From Bacteroidota bacterium (GTDB lineage Bacteria; Bacteroidota; Bacteroidia; Chitinophagales; Chitinophagaceae), in assembly GCA_023422565.1 (NCBI GenBank), contig JAFAGR010000070.1, positions 1 through 64,000 of the forward strand: a DNA stretch of 64,000 nucleotides. The letters run 5' to 3'. How positions within the stretch are numbered: position 1 is the first letter of the stretch; every line of letters begins with the position of its first letter. This document shows, in pieces, positions 33,755 through 43,413 of this stretch. Position numbers and translations under genes: made by a program. The notes under the pieces are model-generated. The model worked only from the letters and a program-made list of their open reading frames with translations, was not told the DNA's origin and made no database searches.

Positions 33755-35647
33755 TTAATCAGGTTTCTTTCCGTCGAGGAAAGTGTTGAGAGAGCTAATC
33801 TCCGTATTATTATTTTCGTCGGTCTTAACCGTATAGTTGCTGTAAAAAGATTCTACATCTGCAATTTGGTTTCGCATATCCATATTGCGACGGAGGTAAG
33901 CTGGTACCGATTCAAACTCATTGTTAGGGTCAGAAGCATCAACATTGAAAGATAACTTTCTCAGTTTTGCAATCCTCTCCATAGCCCGGCGCCTGAGTTC
34001 TTCTGTTTCGTCCTGCATCGCAGGTTCCTCAACAGGGAACATCCTGATGGACTGAGTTTTCTCTAAAGGCTCCTCCTCCGCCGCATTCTGGGAATCTTTA
34101 ACAACCAATTGCATTTCCATAACAGGTTCGTCTTCCTGAAACAGAATTTGCACAGGTTGTGGTTCCTCGTTCGAATTGGATTGTTGGACCGGCTCCTCCT
34201 CCACATAAATTTGTGCAGGCTTTGCCAGGAAGCTCCCTGACGAAGGGGAGCTTATATTGCTAGCGTCTTCTGTTTCTGATTGTTTGGTTTCCGGTTGGGG
34301 AACGGCAGTCAGGTTTGGCTTTGGAAGGGTGTCGGGTTGCTGATACTCAGGGTTTAAGGCTACTACCTCAACCTTTGGGTCAGGTGAAGATATCTCAAAA
34401 AACACGGGAGTTAGCTCCAAATTATCAACAGTATTTTTACTTCGTAGTTCTACGAAGTGAGGCATATCTTTCAATGTGGGCATCTCACTATCCGGCACCG
34501 CAGCTACCGCCTCAGATTTCCCGGTCGGAGGCGTTTGTGCGTCAACGTTAGCCTGGGTTTCTTCAGCCGAAACAACCGGTTTTGAAACTTCAGCCACTGG
34601 CTCCGGCATTTCAAGTTTCATTACGATCTTTTCGTTCTCACTATTCTGTTTAACCGGCGCTTCCACTTTTGGAAAAGGATCTTTATGCTCAAAGCCCGTA
34701 GCTATAAGCGTGATGCTGATCTTATCGCCGAGAGAATTATCGCATCCCAAACCAAGAATCACATCAGTATCTTCTCCGGCCTGGCTTAGCAAGTAGTCCT
34801 GTATCACTTCCACTTCATCCATCGTATGCTCGTGTTCTCCTTCCGCAGAGTTTATGTTGATGAGAATCCACTTTGCACCCCGGATATCATTATCATTAAG
34901 CAGTGGAGAATTCAACGCGTTCTCAATTGCATCATGCGCACGATTCTCTCCACCTGCTGCAGCGCTTCCCAATATTGCCACACCACCATTACGCATTACC
35001 GTGCATACATCTGCAAAGTCAACGTTTATCTGGCCGGTACTGTAAATAACATCAGTGATACATTTTGCCGCAGTGGCAAGAACATTATCCGCGCGTGAAA
35101 ACGCTTCCTTCATTTTCAAATTACCGAATTGGTGACGAAGCTTATCATTGCTGATCACGAGTAAGGTATCCACATGATCCTTTAAAAGCTTGATACCTTC
35201 TTCGGCCTGTGCAATTCTTTTCTTTCCTTCATACGCAAAAGGAGTGGTAACAATACCCACTGTAAGAATGCCGAGGTCCTTACAAATTTTTGCAAGTATG
35301 GGCGCTCCGCCTGTGCCTGTTCCGCCGCCCATACCGGCAGTAATAAAGGCCATCTTGGTATTTACTTCAAGAATGCGTTTTATCTCTTCAAGGCTCTCCT
35401 CTGTTGCCTGCCTGCCGATTGAAGGGTTTGCACCTGCACCGAGGCCCTGGGTTAAATGCGGACCAAGTTGAACCTTGTTAGGTACAAGGCTTTGTGCAAG
35501 CGCCTGCGCATCTGTATTGCATATTATAAAATTTACTTCCTCTATGTTTTGCGAAAACATGTGGTTAACCGCGTTGCTTCCGCCGCCGCCAACACCAATC
35601 ACCTTGATGATGGAGGATTGTTCTTTTGGTAAATCAAACTGTATCAT
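33755..35647 (-). CDS. ftsZ: Cell division protein FtsZ
   Basis: Tubulin-like GTPase that forms the division ring. The 630 residues comprise a GTPase domain (about 1-325) with the tubulin signature GGGTGTGGAP (near 105) and the T7 loop region. An unusually long acidic, Pro/Glu/Gln-rich linker follows (about 330-575), then VPAYLRR (about 578-584), the Bacteroidota-type conserved tail peptide. A further stretch of about 40 residues ends in LNTFLDGKKPD. The gene is last in the dcw cluster, 39 bases after ftsA, with a terminator after it. Confidence 0.97.
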   Translation of the reverse strand: MIQFDLPKEQSSIIKVIGVGGGGSNAVNHMFSQNIEEVNFIICNTDAQALAQSLVPNKVQLGPHLTQGLGAGANPSIGRQATEESLEEIKRILEVNTKMAFITAGMGGGTGTGGAPILAKICKDLGILTVGIVTTPFAYEGKKRIAQAEEGIKLLKDHVDTLLVISNDKLRHQFGNLKMKEAFSRADNVLATAAKCITDVIYSTGQINVDFADVCTVMRNGGVAILGSAAAGGENRAHDAIENALNSPLLNDNDIRGAKWILININSAEGEHEHTMDEVEVIQDYLLSQAGEDTDVILGLGCDNSLGDKISITLIATGFEHKDPFPKVEAPVKQNSENEKIVMKLEMPEPVAEVSKPVVSAEETQANVDAQTPPTGKSEAVAAVPDSEMPTLKDMPHFVELRSKNTVDNLELTPVFFEISSPDPKVEVVALNPEYQQPDTLPKPNLTAVPQPETKQSETEDASNISSPSSGSFLAKPAQIYVEEEPVQQSNSNEEPQPVQILFQEDEPVMEMQLVVKDSQNAAEEEPLEKTQSIRMFPVEEPAMQDETEELRRRAMERIAKLRKLSFNVDASDPNNEFESVPAYLRRNMDMRNQIADVESFYSNYTVKTDENNNTEISSLNTFLDGKKPD

Positions 35648-35686
35648 GTGTATGGGTTTGTAAGTGATAAGTAGTAAGGTGATTTG

Positions 35687-37057
35687 TTATAGCCTGGTGT
35701 CGTCTTCCTCTTTAAACATCTCGATCAGGTTTGTTTTGAAGGCATCAAGAAAACTTTTCCTTGTCTTCTTTTTCTTCACGGGCGCCTCGGCCACTTCTTC
35801 GCGCACCGCTTCAACTTCCTGAGCAACTTCGGCTACCTCTCTTCCCTTAGCTGAAACTTTTACAAATGTTTCCTCGAACTGCCTGGTTTTATTTTCGTAA
35901 TCGTGATAGCCTTTCAGAATTAAGCCAATACAGGTGCTGTACATTGGTTTAGATAATTCCTCTGCCTGTGAACCTGCAAGATGCTCATTGGGGAAACCAA
36001 TCCTCGCATTAAGGCCGGTTACATATTCTGTAAGCTGAATGAGGTGCTTAAGCTGAGAACCGCCACCGGTAAGTATTACACCTCCGTTCAATGTTTTGTT
36101 ATCAAGGCCAACCTGCTTAAGGTGATAAGATACAAAGTCCATGATCTCGCTCATTCTAGCCTGTATAATTCCTGCAAGCGTTTTTACAGAGATCTCTTTT
36201 GGAGCCATTCCTCTTAATCCCGGGATTGTAATGAACACATTTGACTTTGCTTCATCACTAAGTGCACTGCCAAACTGGATCTTCATTTGTTCAGCCTGTG
36301 TTCTTAAAACACCCAGCCCTGTCTTTATATCATTAGTGATGTTCTCACCGCCAAATGGTATAACGGCAGTGTGCTTAAGAATTCCCTCATAGAAAACAGC
36401 AAGGTCAGTGGTTCCTCCCCCGATATCTACAATTGCCACACCCGCTTCAAGGTCCTGATCGCACATCACCGCAGCCGCCGACGCAAGAGGTTGAAGCACG
36501 AGGTCTTTGGTGTGAAGCCCCGATTTTTCAACGCTCCGGTTTATGTTGCGGATCGCATTTTTATCGCCGGTGATGATGTGAAAATTCGCGCCAACTTTTA
36601 CACCGCTGTACCCGATGGGATTCGCTATGTTCTGAAAATTATCAACCGTAAATTCCTGCGGAATAACATCAATGATCTGGTCGCCTGCAGGTATGTAGGT
36701 TCTGTACTGATCTGTTACCAGCCTGTCTATCTCCTCCTGCCTGATCTCTTCTTCCACATTCTGGCGAACGATATCGCCGCGTGTTTGCAAACTCTTAATG
36801 TGGTGGCCGGCAATTCCCACATACACTTCGCTGATCTCAAGAGAAGGGTTTGATGCGTAACAATTTTCAAGCGCCATTGTTATAGCCTTGATGGTTTGAT
36901 CAATGTTCAGCACCATCCCATGCTGCACCCCATTGCTGTTTGCCCTGCCAAAGCCAAGTATCTCCAGCTTGCCGAATTCGTTCTTCCTTCCGGCGATGGC
37001 TGCAATTTTTGTAGTGCCGATGTCTAATCCAACAATAATGGGTTTTTCGTTACTCAT
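35687..37057 (-). CDS. ftsA: Cell division protein FtsA
   Basis: Actin-like ATPase that ties FtsZ filaments to the membrane. The 456-residue protein begins with the nucleotide-binding strand IIVGLDIGTTKIAAIAG. GGGTTDLAVF (phosphate 2) and GGVILTGGGSQL (adenosine) follow in order. After a charged linker (about 385-430) the C-terminus FKTNLIEMFKEE is a plausible amphipathic membrane helix. It lies between ftsQ (28 bases) and ftsZ. Confidence 0.97.
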   Translation of the reverse strand: MSNEKPIIVGLDIGTTKIAAIAGRKNEFGKLEILGFGRANSNGVQHGMVLNIDQTIKAITMALENCYASNPSLEISEVYVGIAGHHIKSLQTRGDIVRQNVEEEIRQEEIDRLVTDQYRTYIPAGDQIIDVIPQEFTVDNFQNIANPIGYSGVKVGANFHIITGDKNAIRNINRSVEKSGLHTKDLVLQPLASAAAVMCDQDLEAGVAIVDIGGGTTDLAVFYEGILKHTAVIPFGGENITNDIKTGLGVLRTQAEQMKIQFGSALSDEAKSNVFITIPGLRGMAPKEISVKTLAGIIQARMSEIMDFVSYHLKQVGLDNKTLNGGVILTGGGSQLKHLIQLTEYVTGLNARIGFPNEHLAGSQAEELSKPMYSTCIGLILKGYHDYENKTRQFEETFVKVSAKGREVAEVAQEVEAVREEVAEAPVKKKKTRKSFLDAFKTNLIEMFKEEDDTRL

Positions 37058-37085
37058 GATGTTATGTTTTGTAAGTGTTTTATAA

Positions 37086-38288
37086 TTAATAATCGTTGTT
37101 TGGCTTTTTTGGTTCTGGTTTTTTCATAATGGCCTTCGGTTCAGCCGGAACTTTCTTTGGGGCGGGCTTTGAAGCTGCGGGCTTAACAGGCTTTTTCACA
37201 GGCGCAGTTTTTTTAACCACAGGCTTTGGTGAAACGGTTGCCTGCTTTTTCACGGAAACAGGTTTATTAACAACAGGCTCCGGAACCGGCTTCGGCCTTG
37301 GTGCGTCCGGCAGTTCAAAGGCAGGCAACACCACTTCTGGTGCTTCGTCCCGCTGCACAGATTGCAGCACCATACTTAGATCCTGCACTTTATCTTCTAT
37401 TGAACCCGTCGCTAAAAGAGTGTCGCCGGCCATCTTTTCAGTGTATTCGGCAACCATTTTCATTAGTTCAAGCGTTCGCAGAGAATCCGTCTTCACCTCT
37501 TCCTTGCTTCGGATCTTAGCTACCACCTGATTTTGAAAAGATAGATTTATCTGGCTGTACCGGTTCCATCCCGCAGCCGGCATAACTCTCTTGTAAAACA
37601 GTTTCAGCTTTTCAAATTTCTCTTCATGCTTCGTAGCGTCACCAAATACAACTACCTGGTCGCCGAGTTTCGGGATCAATTCAAATTTATCAGTGGAGGT
37701 GATATCAACCTGATCAATCATGGCCATCAAAAAGGAGTCTCTCAATAAGCTTTCACTTAGCTCTTTTATTCCCGATATCAACTTTTTTTCCCGCGATGAA
37801 AACACCCGCGTATCCGTTGGGAAACCGGTAAACATGGGCACCCGCGCTGAAAGCTTCTCACTTAGCGGCAATACTTTCAATGAACTGTCGATATAAAAAC
37901 TTCCTCCTGTTAAGGTAAACACCCGCGCTATCGGCTCGCGCTCATCAACCTCCACCTGCAACACGCCGTCTATATCAAAATAGAGCTCTGCATTTTTTAT
38001 CCAAATATCTTTCTCCAGAGATTGCTCAACCGACCTCAGGTCAAACCTGGATATTACCTGATTAGAAGCCTGTGATCCACAGTAAGTATCAATCAGTTTT
38101 TTAATGTCAGCTTCATCAATAAAATAATGGTTACTCACACCGTCGATGGATATATTGATCCCTTTACATTGACGGCGATCCGTTTTATACACGGCAGATA
38201 CGAGCAAAACCAGGGTGCAGCAGGAAACTATCACCCACGCAGTTGTAGATAATACCCGCTTCCAGTTTATGTGTTTAAGCTTGCTCAT
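37086..38288 (-). CDS. ftsQ: Cell division protein FtsQ with long Lys/Pro/Ala tail
   Basis: Bitopic division protein that links cytosolic and periplasmic parts of the divisome. One membrane segment (about 14-34) is followed by a POTRA-like domain and a beta domain to about residue 300. The last 80 residues or so (about 320-400) are a low-complexity periplasmic tail of KP, PKP and AK units (PKPVPEPVVNKPVSVKKQA and on), making the protein 400 residues when 240-300 is usual. The end overlaps nothing; the start overlaps murC by 4 bases. Confidence 0.9.
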   Translation of the reverse strand: MSKLKHINWKRVLSTTAWVIVSCCTLVLLVSAVYKTDRRQCKGINISIDGVSNHYFIDEADIKKLIDTYCGSQASNQVISRFDLRSVEQSLEKDIWIKNAELYFDIDGVLQVEVDEREPIARVFTLTGGSFYIDSSLKVLPLSEKLSARVPMFTGFPTDTRVFSSREKKLISGIKELSESLLRDSFLMAMIDQVDITSTDKFELIPKLGDQVVVFGDATKHEEKFEKLKLFYKRVMPAAGWNRYSQINLSFQNQVVAKIRSKEEVKTDSLRTLELMKMVAEYTEKMAGDTLLATGSIEDKVQDLSMVLQSVQRDEAPEVVLPAFELPDAPRPKPVPEPVVNKPVSVKKQATVSPKPVVKKTAPVKKPVKPAASKPAPKKVPAEPKAIMKKPEPKKPNNDY

Positions 38289-39682
38289 ATTTGTGTCAAC
38301 ACTTTTTTTATTGAATCAAGCATTGTATCTATATCCCCGGCGCCCGCCGTTACCAGTAATTCAGGCTTCATCTCACCGATCAACCCGGGAAGAGAATTCA
38401 TTTCTACAACCCGCGCTCCGTCATTTATTCTCTCTGCCAGCATATTGCTGTCAACTCCCGCCAGTGGCAATTCCCTTGCAGGATATATTGGAAGCAGCAA
38501 CACTTTATCTGCCATTTTCAGCACTTCTGCAAATGCATCCGCCAAATCGCGCGTGCGCGAATAAAGATGCGGTTGAAACACCATGGTGATCTTACGATCG
38601 GGATATAAGTGCCGCACCCCATTAATCAAGGCTCTCAATTCTTCCGGATGATGGGCGTAATCATCTATGAACACCATTTTCTCATCACGAATAATGTACT
38701 CAAACCGCCTTTTAACACCTTTAAAATCTGTAAGGGCACTCTTTATTTTATCATCCTCAATTCCCAGCTTTACGGCAACAGCCACAGCAGCCACTGAATT
38801 CTCCACATTATGTATTCCCCCCATGTTTAGCGTGATACCCTCAATGCGTTTATCCCTAACTGTTATGTTATACTTGTAACTTCCTTTTTCAACCGCGATA
38901 TCGCTGGCGAAAGCATCGGCCGTATTATCTGAAGAGCTATAACGCAACACTTTGTCTGCAATTAACTCCTGTTCACGTGCGAGGCCTTTCTTTGAAATGA
39001 GCGATCCATCTTTCTTAATTTTTTTACTGAACTGAATGAATGCATCCTGCATATTCCTTTCAGATCCGTAGATATCCAGGTGGTCAGCATCCATTGAAGT
39101 GATCACCGCCACGTCGGGGTTCAACTCGAGAAAACTTCGGTCGTATTCATCAGCCTCGGCAACACACACATTATTATCGCTGCTCCAGAAATTTGAATTG
39201 TAATTAGCGGCAATGCCTCCTAAAAAAGCTGTACAACCAAACCCGGATTGACGAAGCAAATGGGCGATCATTGCACTGGTCGTGGTTTTGCCATGCGTTC
39301 CCGCCACGCATATGTTATATGATGAGCGGGTGATCATGCCCAGTACTTCACTTCTTTTTTTAAGGTTGTAACCATTGTTCCTATAAAATTCAAGCTCCTT
39401 ATGCTCCTTCGGAACAGCAGGAGTGAAAACCACCAGCGATGCATCCTTATCAATTAACGACAGGTCATCTACATAATGTACCTTAATCCCTTCCTGTTCG
39501 AGTTCCCGTGTAAGCACAGAGGGGGTTTTGTCGTATCCTGAAACCTTTACACCCTGCTGATTGAAATATCTCGCAAGCGCACTCATACCAATACCTCCAA
39601 TACCGAGAAAGTACACGTTTCCCTCCGGGCGATACTTTTCTCCCGTTATGGATCTGTTATAGATATGATCTATGTTACTCAT
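38285..39682 (-). CDS. murC: UDP-N-acetylmuramate--L-alanine ligase
   Basis: First amino-acid ligase of peptidoglycan precursor synthesis; adds L-alanine to UDP-MurNAc, using ATP. The 465-residue protein has the N-terminal UDP-binding GIGGIGMSALARYF (about 27-40), the P-loop GTHGKTTTSAM (about 122-132), and the Mur ligase C-domain with DDYAHHPEE. It overlaps murG and ftsQ by 4 bases each. Confidence 0.97.
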   Translation of the reverse strand: MSNIDHIYNRSITGEKYRPEGNVYFLGIGGIGMSALARYFNQQGVKVSGYDKTPSVLTRELEQEGIKVHYVDDLSLIDKDASLVVFTPAVPKEHKELEFYRNNGYNLKKRSEVLGMITRSSYNICVAGTHGKTTTSAMIAHLLRQSGFGCTAFLGGIAANYNSNFWSSDNNVCVAEADEYDRSFLELNPDVAVITSMDADHLDIYGSERNMQDAFIQFSKKIKKDGSLISKKGLAREQELIADKVLRYSSSDNTADAFASDIAVEKGSYKYNITVRDKRIEGITLNMGGIHNVENSVAAVAVAVKLGIEDDKIKSALTDFKGVKRRFEYIIRDEKMVFIDDYAHHPEELRALINGVRHLYPDRKITMVFQPHLYSRTRDLADAFAEVLKMADKVLLLPIYPARELPLAGVDSNMLAERINDGARVVEMNSLPGLIGEMKPELLVTAGAGDIDTMLDSIKKVLTQI

Positions 39683-40776
39683 GATATATTTCTCAAAATA
39701 TTTTCAGCAACCACTTTGTCTGCATCGCGAATGGCAAGCTTTGAAATATTCTGTTTCATTTCTTCCTTTTTCCCTTCGTTATTAATAAGACTCATTATTG
39801 TTGAAACCAATTTTTCTCCTGCTTCATTATCTGCAACCATCAAGGCGGCATTTTTATTCACTAGGTTCCTTGCATTGGCGGTTTGATGGTCTTCTGCCGC
39901 AAAAGGAAAGGGCACCAAAATGGCGGGCTTGTGAACCACACAAAGTTCAGACAGCGCCATTGCACCGCTCCTGCTTACCACTACGTCTGCCGCTGCATAT
40001 GCATATTGCATCTCGGTGATAAAGTCACTTACAAAAACGCCGTCGATATTCTTTCCTCGCTGCATTCCTTTATCGCGATATGGTTTCCCTGTTTGCCAAA
40101 TAACCTGGATCCCTTCCGCTACCAATTCATTCAGGCCTTTATCAATTGCTTCATTAATGCTTTTCGCCCCCAGGCTTCCGCCCACACACAACACCGTTTT
40201 CTTCGCTCCGTTCAGTCCAAATTTTGCGCATCCCTCATTCTTGCTTATCTGCGTTTCTAAGATCGACTGCCTTACAGGGTTTCCCGAAACGATGATCTTC
40301 TGTTCAGGGAAGAATTTCTCCATGCCGTCTGTTGCGGTAAAAACCATTGTGGCTTTTTTAGAAAGCAGGATGTTGCTTTTTCCGCCAAAAGAATTCGCTT
40401 CATGGATAAAGGTTGGTATTCCCTTTACCTGGGCGTACTTCAGCACCGGAAAACTTGAATAGCCTCCCACGCCAACAGCTGCATCCGGCCTGAACCTTGA
40501 AAAAATAGACGACACCTGCATGAAACTCTTTATCAGCTTAAAAGGCAAAGCAATATTTTTAATCAAAGAACTTCTGTTAAATCCCGCAATGGTAAGGCCC
40601 TCAATTTCAAAACCCGCTTGCGGCACCTTTTCCATTTCCATTTTTCCTTTCGCACCAACAAACAAAATTTTCACTGAAGGCTCCATACTTTTCAAAGCAT
40701 TCGCAATTGCTATTGCCGGAAAAATATGTCCGCCCGTACCGCCTCCTGCCACTATGATCCGCTTCTCTTTTTTCAC
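39679..40776 (-). CDS. murG: UDP-GlcNAc transferase MurG
   Basis: Membrane-associated glycosyltransferase that adds GlcNAc to lipid I to give lipid II. The 365-residue protein has the glycine-rich GGGTGGHIFPAIAIA at residues 10-24 and the UDP-GlcNAc-binding region GAMALSELCVVHKPAILVPFP near 265-290. Both sides overlap neighbours by 4 bases (ftsW upstream, murC downstream). Confidence 0.97.
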   Translation of the reverse strand: MKKEKRIIVAGGGTGGHIFPAIAIANALKSMEPSVKILFVGAKGKMEMEKVPQAGFEIEGLTIAGFNRSSLIKNIALPFKLIKSFMQVSSIFSRFRPDAAVGVGGYSSFPVLKYAQVKGIPTFIHEANSFGGKSNILLSKKATMVFTATDGMEKFFPEQKIIVSGNPVRQSILETQISKNEGCAKFGLNGAKKTVLCVGGSLGAKSINEAIDKGLNELVAEGIQVIWQTGKPYRDKGMQRGKNIDGVFVSDFITEMQYAYAAADVVVSRSGAMALSELCVVHKPAILVPFPFAAEDHQTANARNLVNKNAALMVADNEAGEKLVSTIMSLINNEGKKEEMKQNISKLAIRDADKVVAENILRNIS

Positions 40777-42065
40777 GCCGCCTCTGTATTTTCTTCAGTG
40801 ACACTTTTCTCTTCCGCCAACTTTCTCATACTTCCTTCCTGTTGTTCAACATTCCGGGCCACGCTTAATATGATACCAATGGCAAGGCAGGTAAATAAAA
40901 AGCTACTTCCTCCCATACTCACTAAAGGAAGGGTGACGCCGGTATTTGGAAAAAGGTTCACGTTCACTGCCATGTTTGCGATAGCCTGAATTACCAGCGT
41001 AAAGCTGAGTGCCAGTGCCAGGAATGCGCCGAATGCATAAGGGCATTTCCTGTACACGCGAATGCAGCGGTACAGAAACAACAGGTAGATAAATATCATT
41101 GCGGCTCCGCCTATCAACCCATACTCTTCTATAATTATCGCATAGATGAAATCGCTATAACTGTGCGGCAGAAAGTTTCTTTGTTCGCTGTTGCCGGGAC
41201 CGTTACCTAACCATCCGCCTTTCGCAATGGCGATTTTGGCCTGGTTGATCTGGTACGATTTATCATGATCTTTCTGTGCATCCGAGTAAATAAAAGTTTG
41301 AACCCGGCTTATCCAAGTTGGTATTCTTCCGGCGGCAAGTGCTCCGGGAAGTTTTTTGGTGTCGTTAGTCTTTGTGTCGTACGTAGCCACAGCCACGGTA
41401 ACGAGAAGAACCAATGGTATCATTGCAATACCAATGGTTACCAGCAAATGTTTTGTGCGAACGCGGCCGATAAACATCAGGATCAAACTCGTTCCGGCAA
41501 TAAGCACGCTTGTTGAAAGGTTGGCAGGCGCGATCAGCAAACATATTATTACAACAGGAACGATAATAGGAAGAAATCCTTTTTTAAAATCTTTGATGAT
41601 GTGCTGCTTTCGGCTGAGCATACGGCTCATATACATGAACAGTCCCAGCTTACCCAGGTCAGATGCCTGAAAGGTCATGTTTATCACCGGGAGTTTTATC
41701 CATCTCGATCCTGCATTCAATTGCACACCAAAAAACAAGGTGTAAAGAAGTAAAGGAATCGAAATAAGAAACAATATAAGAGCCACGCGGGAATATATCG
41801 TATAGTTTATGCGGTGCGCGAAATAGATTATGGTAAGGCCTAAGATGATGAACGCAAATTGCTTGAACAGGTAGCTCTCTGTGCTTTTACTCAGCCTGTA
41901 AGCAAGTGAGCCTGTGCTGCTGTAAACCAACAACAGGCTGGCAATGGTGAGAATGATCACGATAGCCCAAATCACTTTATCCCCCTTTGTTTTCTGCACA
42001 AGGTTTCCGCCCATGGTAGATAAAGAGGGTGAGAACATTGACCGTATGGAATTTTGTTCCTGCAT
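40773..42065 (-). CDS. ftsW: Lipid II polymerase FtsW
   Basis: SEDS-family septal peptidoglycan glycosyltransferase, partner of FtsI. The 430-residue membrane protein has about ten membrane segments beginning near residue 30. The SEDS segments YSTGSLAYRL, GLFMYMSRML, KGGWLGNGPGNSEQRNFLPHSYSDFIYAII and NVNLFPNTGVTLPLVSMGGSS are visible. The C-terminal 35 residues are charged and cytosolic. It follows murD by 7 bases. Confidence 0.95.
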   Translation of the reverse strand: MQEQNSIRSMFSPSLSTMGGNLVQKTKGDKVIWAIVIILTIASLLLVYSSTGSLAYRLSKSTESYLFKQFAFIILGLTIIYFAHRINYTIYSRVALILFLISIPLLLYTLFFGVQLNAGSRWIKLPVINMTFQASDLGKLGLFMYMSRMLSRKQHIIKDFKKGFLPIIVPVVIICLLIAPANLSTSVLIAGTSLILMFIGRVRTKHLLVTIGIAMIPLVLLVTVAVATYDTKTNDTKKLPGALAAGRIPTWISRVQTFIYSDAQKDHDKSYQINQAKIAIAKGGWLGNGPGNSEQRNFLPHSYSDFIYAIIIEEYGLIGGAAMIFIYLLFLYRCIRVYRKCPYAFGAFLALALSFTLVIQAIANMAVNVNLFPNTGVTLPLVSMGGSSFLFTCLAIGIILSVARNVEQQEGSMRKLAEEKSVTEENTEAA

Positions 42066-42072
42066 TTATTTC

Positions 42073-43413
42073 TTACAGATCTTTTACCGCTTTTTTAAAT
42101 TGATTTCCCCTGTCTTCGTAATTTTTAAACAGATCGAAGCTTGCGCAGGCCGGGCTTAGCAGAACAACATCGCCCTTGTTGGCAAAATGAAAAGCTGCCT
42201 GCACGGCTTCGGCGGCCGTTGTGGTATTCACCATAAGCGATACAATGTCGCCGAAAGCTTCATGGATCTTCCTGTTATCTGAACCCATACACACAATTGC
42301 TTTCACTTTATCTTTTACGAGCTCCTCAAGTACTCCATAATCATTGCCCTTATCTACACCGCCGAGTATCAGAATGACCGGCTTTGTCATGCTTTCAAGC
42401 GCATACCATGTGCTGTTGATATTGGTTGCCTTACTGTCGTTAATAAATTCCACGCCGCGAACAGTTCCTGCCGGTTCCATTCGGTGCTCAAGGCTTTCAA
42501 AAGTTTGCAGCGCTTCACGGATCTTCTCTTTCCTTATATCAAGCGCAGTTGCCGCCATTGTTGCTGCCATGCTGTTATAATGATTATGCTTGCCCTTCAG
42601 CGCAAAGTCTTCCACGCTCATTTCCATTTCCTCCCCTTTCCATTTTAAATTCATCTTTGCATTCATCAGGTACGCTCCTTGCGGTAGTTCTTTGCTCATG
42701 GTTATCGGTGCTTGGGTTGATTTTATTGGATACTTGTTTATATTTTTCATTGTGGTTTCATCGTCCATGCAATACACGAATACATCTTCCTCTTTTTGGT
42801 TTTCTGCAATTCGAAATTTGCTGGCGATATAATTTTCTAACTTATACTCGTAACGGTCTAAATGATCTTCAGTGATGTTGGTAAGCACTGCCACGTTTGG
42901 CCGGAATTGAACGATATCATCCAGCTGGAACGAACTCACTTCCACCACATATACCGCTTTTGGTTCTCTGGCCACCTGCCTCGCAAATGAATAACCGATG
43001 TTGCCCACCATCGCACAATCCAAACCTGCCACCTTGCAGATATGATGAATGAGTGCAGTGGTTGTGGTCTTTCCATTGCTGCCGGTAATTGCCACGATCT
43101 TGCTATCACCCGAATACCTGAATGCGAGCTCGATTTCGCTGATCACCGGAATACCTTTTTTTCTGATCTCCTCCATCACGGGAATGTGTTCAGGTATCCC
43201 CGGGCTTTTCACAATTTCATCGGCCTGAAGAATACGCGACATCGTATGGCCGGATTCTTCAAAAGCAATTGTGTTCAGCGAAAGTTCAGCCTTCCATCGA
43301 TCGCCGATCAAACCGTTGTCAGACAAAAAAACTTCATAGCCCTTTCGTGAAGCGAGCAAAGCGGAGCCTATACCGCTTTCCCCTCCACCTAAAATGACCA
43401 TATTCTTTTTCAT
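42073..43413 (-). CDS. murD: UDP-N-acetylmuramoylalanine--D-glutamate ligase
   Basis: Adds D-glutamate to UDP-MurNAc-L-Ala with ATP. The 446-residue protein has an N-terminal GGGESGIGSALLA dinucleotide-like fold, the P-loop GSNGKTTTTALIHH (about 112-125), and NDSKATNINSTWYAL in the C-terminal half. The start is the ATG at 43413. Upstream is the 354-bp repeat-bearing gap, so murD may have its own promoter, though I found no TAnnTTTG match there. Confidence 0.97.
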   Translation of the reverse strand: MKKNMVILGGGESGIGSALLASRKGYEVFLSDNGLIGDRWKAELSLNTIAFEESGHTMSRILQADEIVKSPGIPEHIPVMEEIRKKGIPVISEIELAFRYSGDSKIVAITGSNGKTTTTALIHHICKVAGLDCAMVGNIGYSFARQVAREPKAVYVVEVSSFQLDDIVQFRPNVAVLTNITEDHLDRYEYKLENYIASKFRIAENQKEEDVFVYCMDDETTMKNINKYPIKSTQAPITMSKELPQGAYLMNAKMNLKWKGEEMEMSVEDFALKGKHNHYNSMAATMAATALDIRKEKIREALQTFESLEHRMEPAGTVRGVEFINDSKATNINSTWYALESMTKPVILILGGVDKGNDYGVLEELVKDKVKAIVCMGSDNRKIHEAFGDIVSLMVNTTTAAEAVQAAFHFANKGDVVLLSPACASFDLFKNYEDRGNQFKKAVKDL

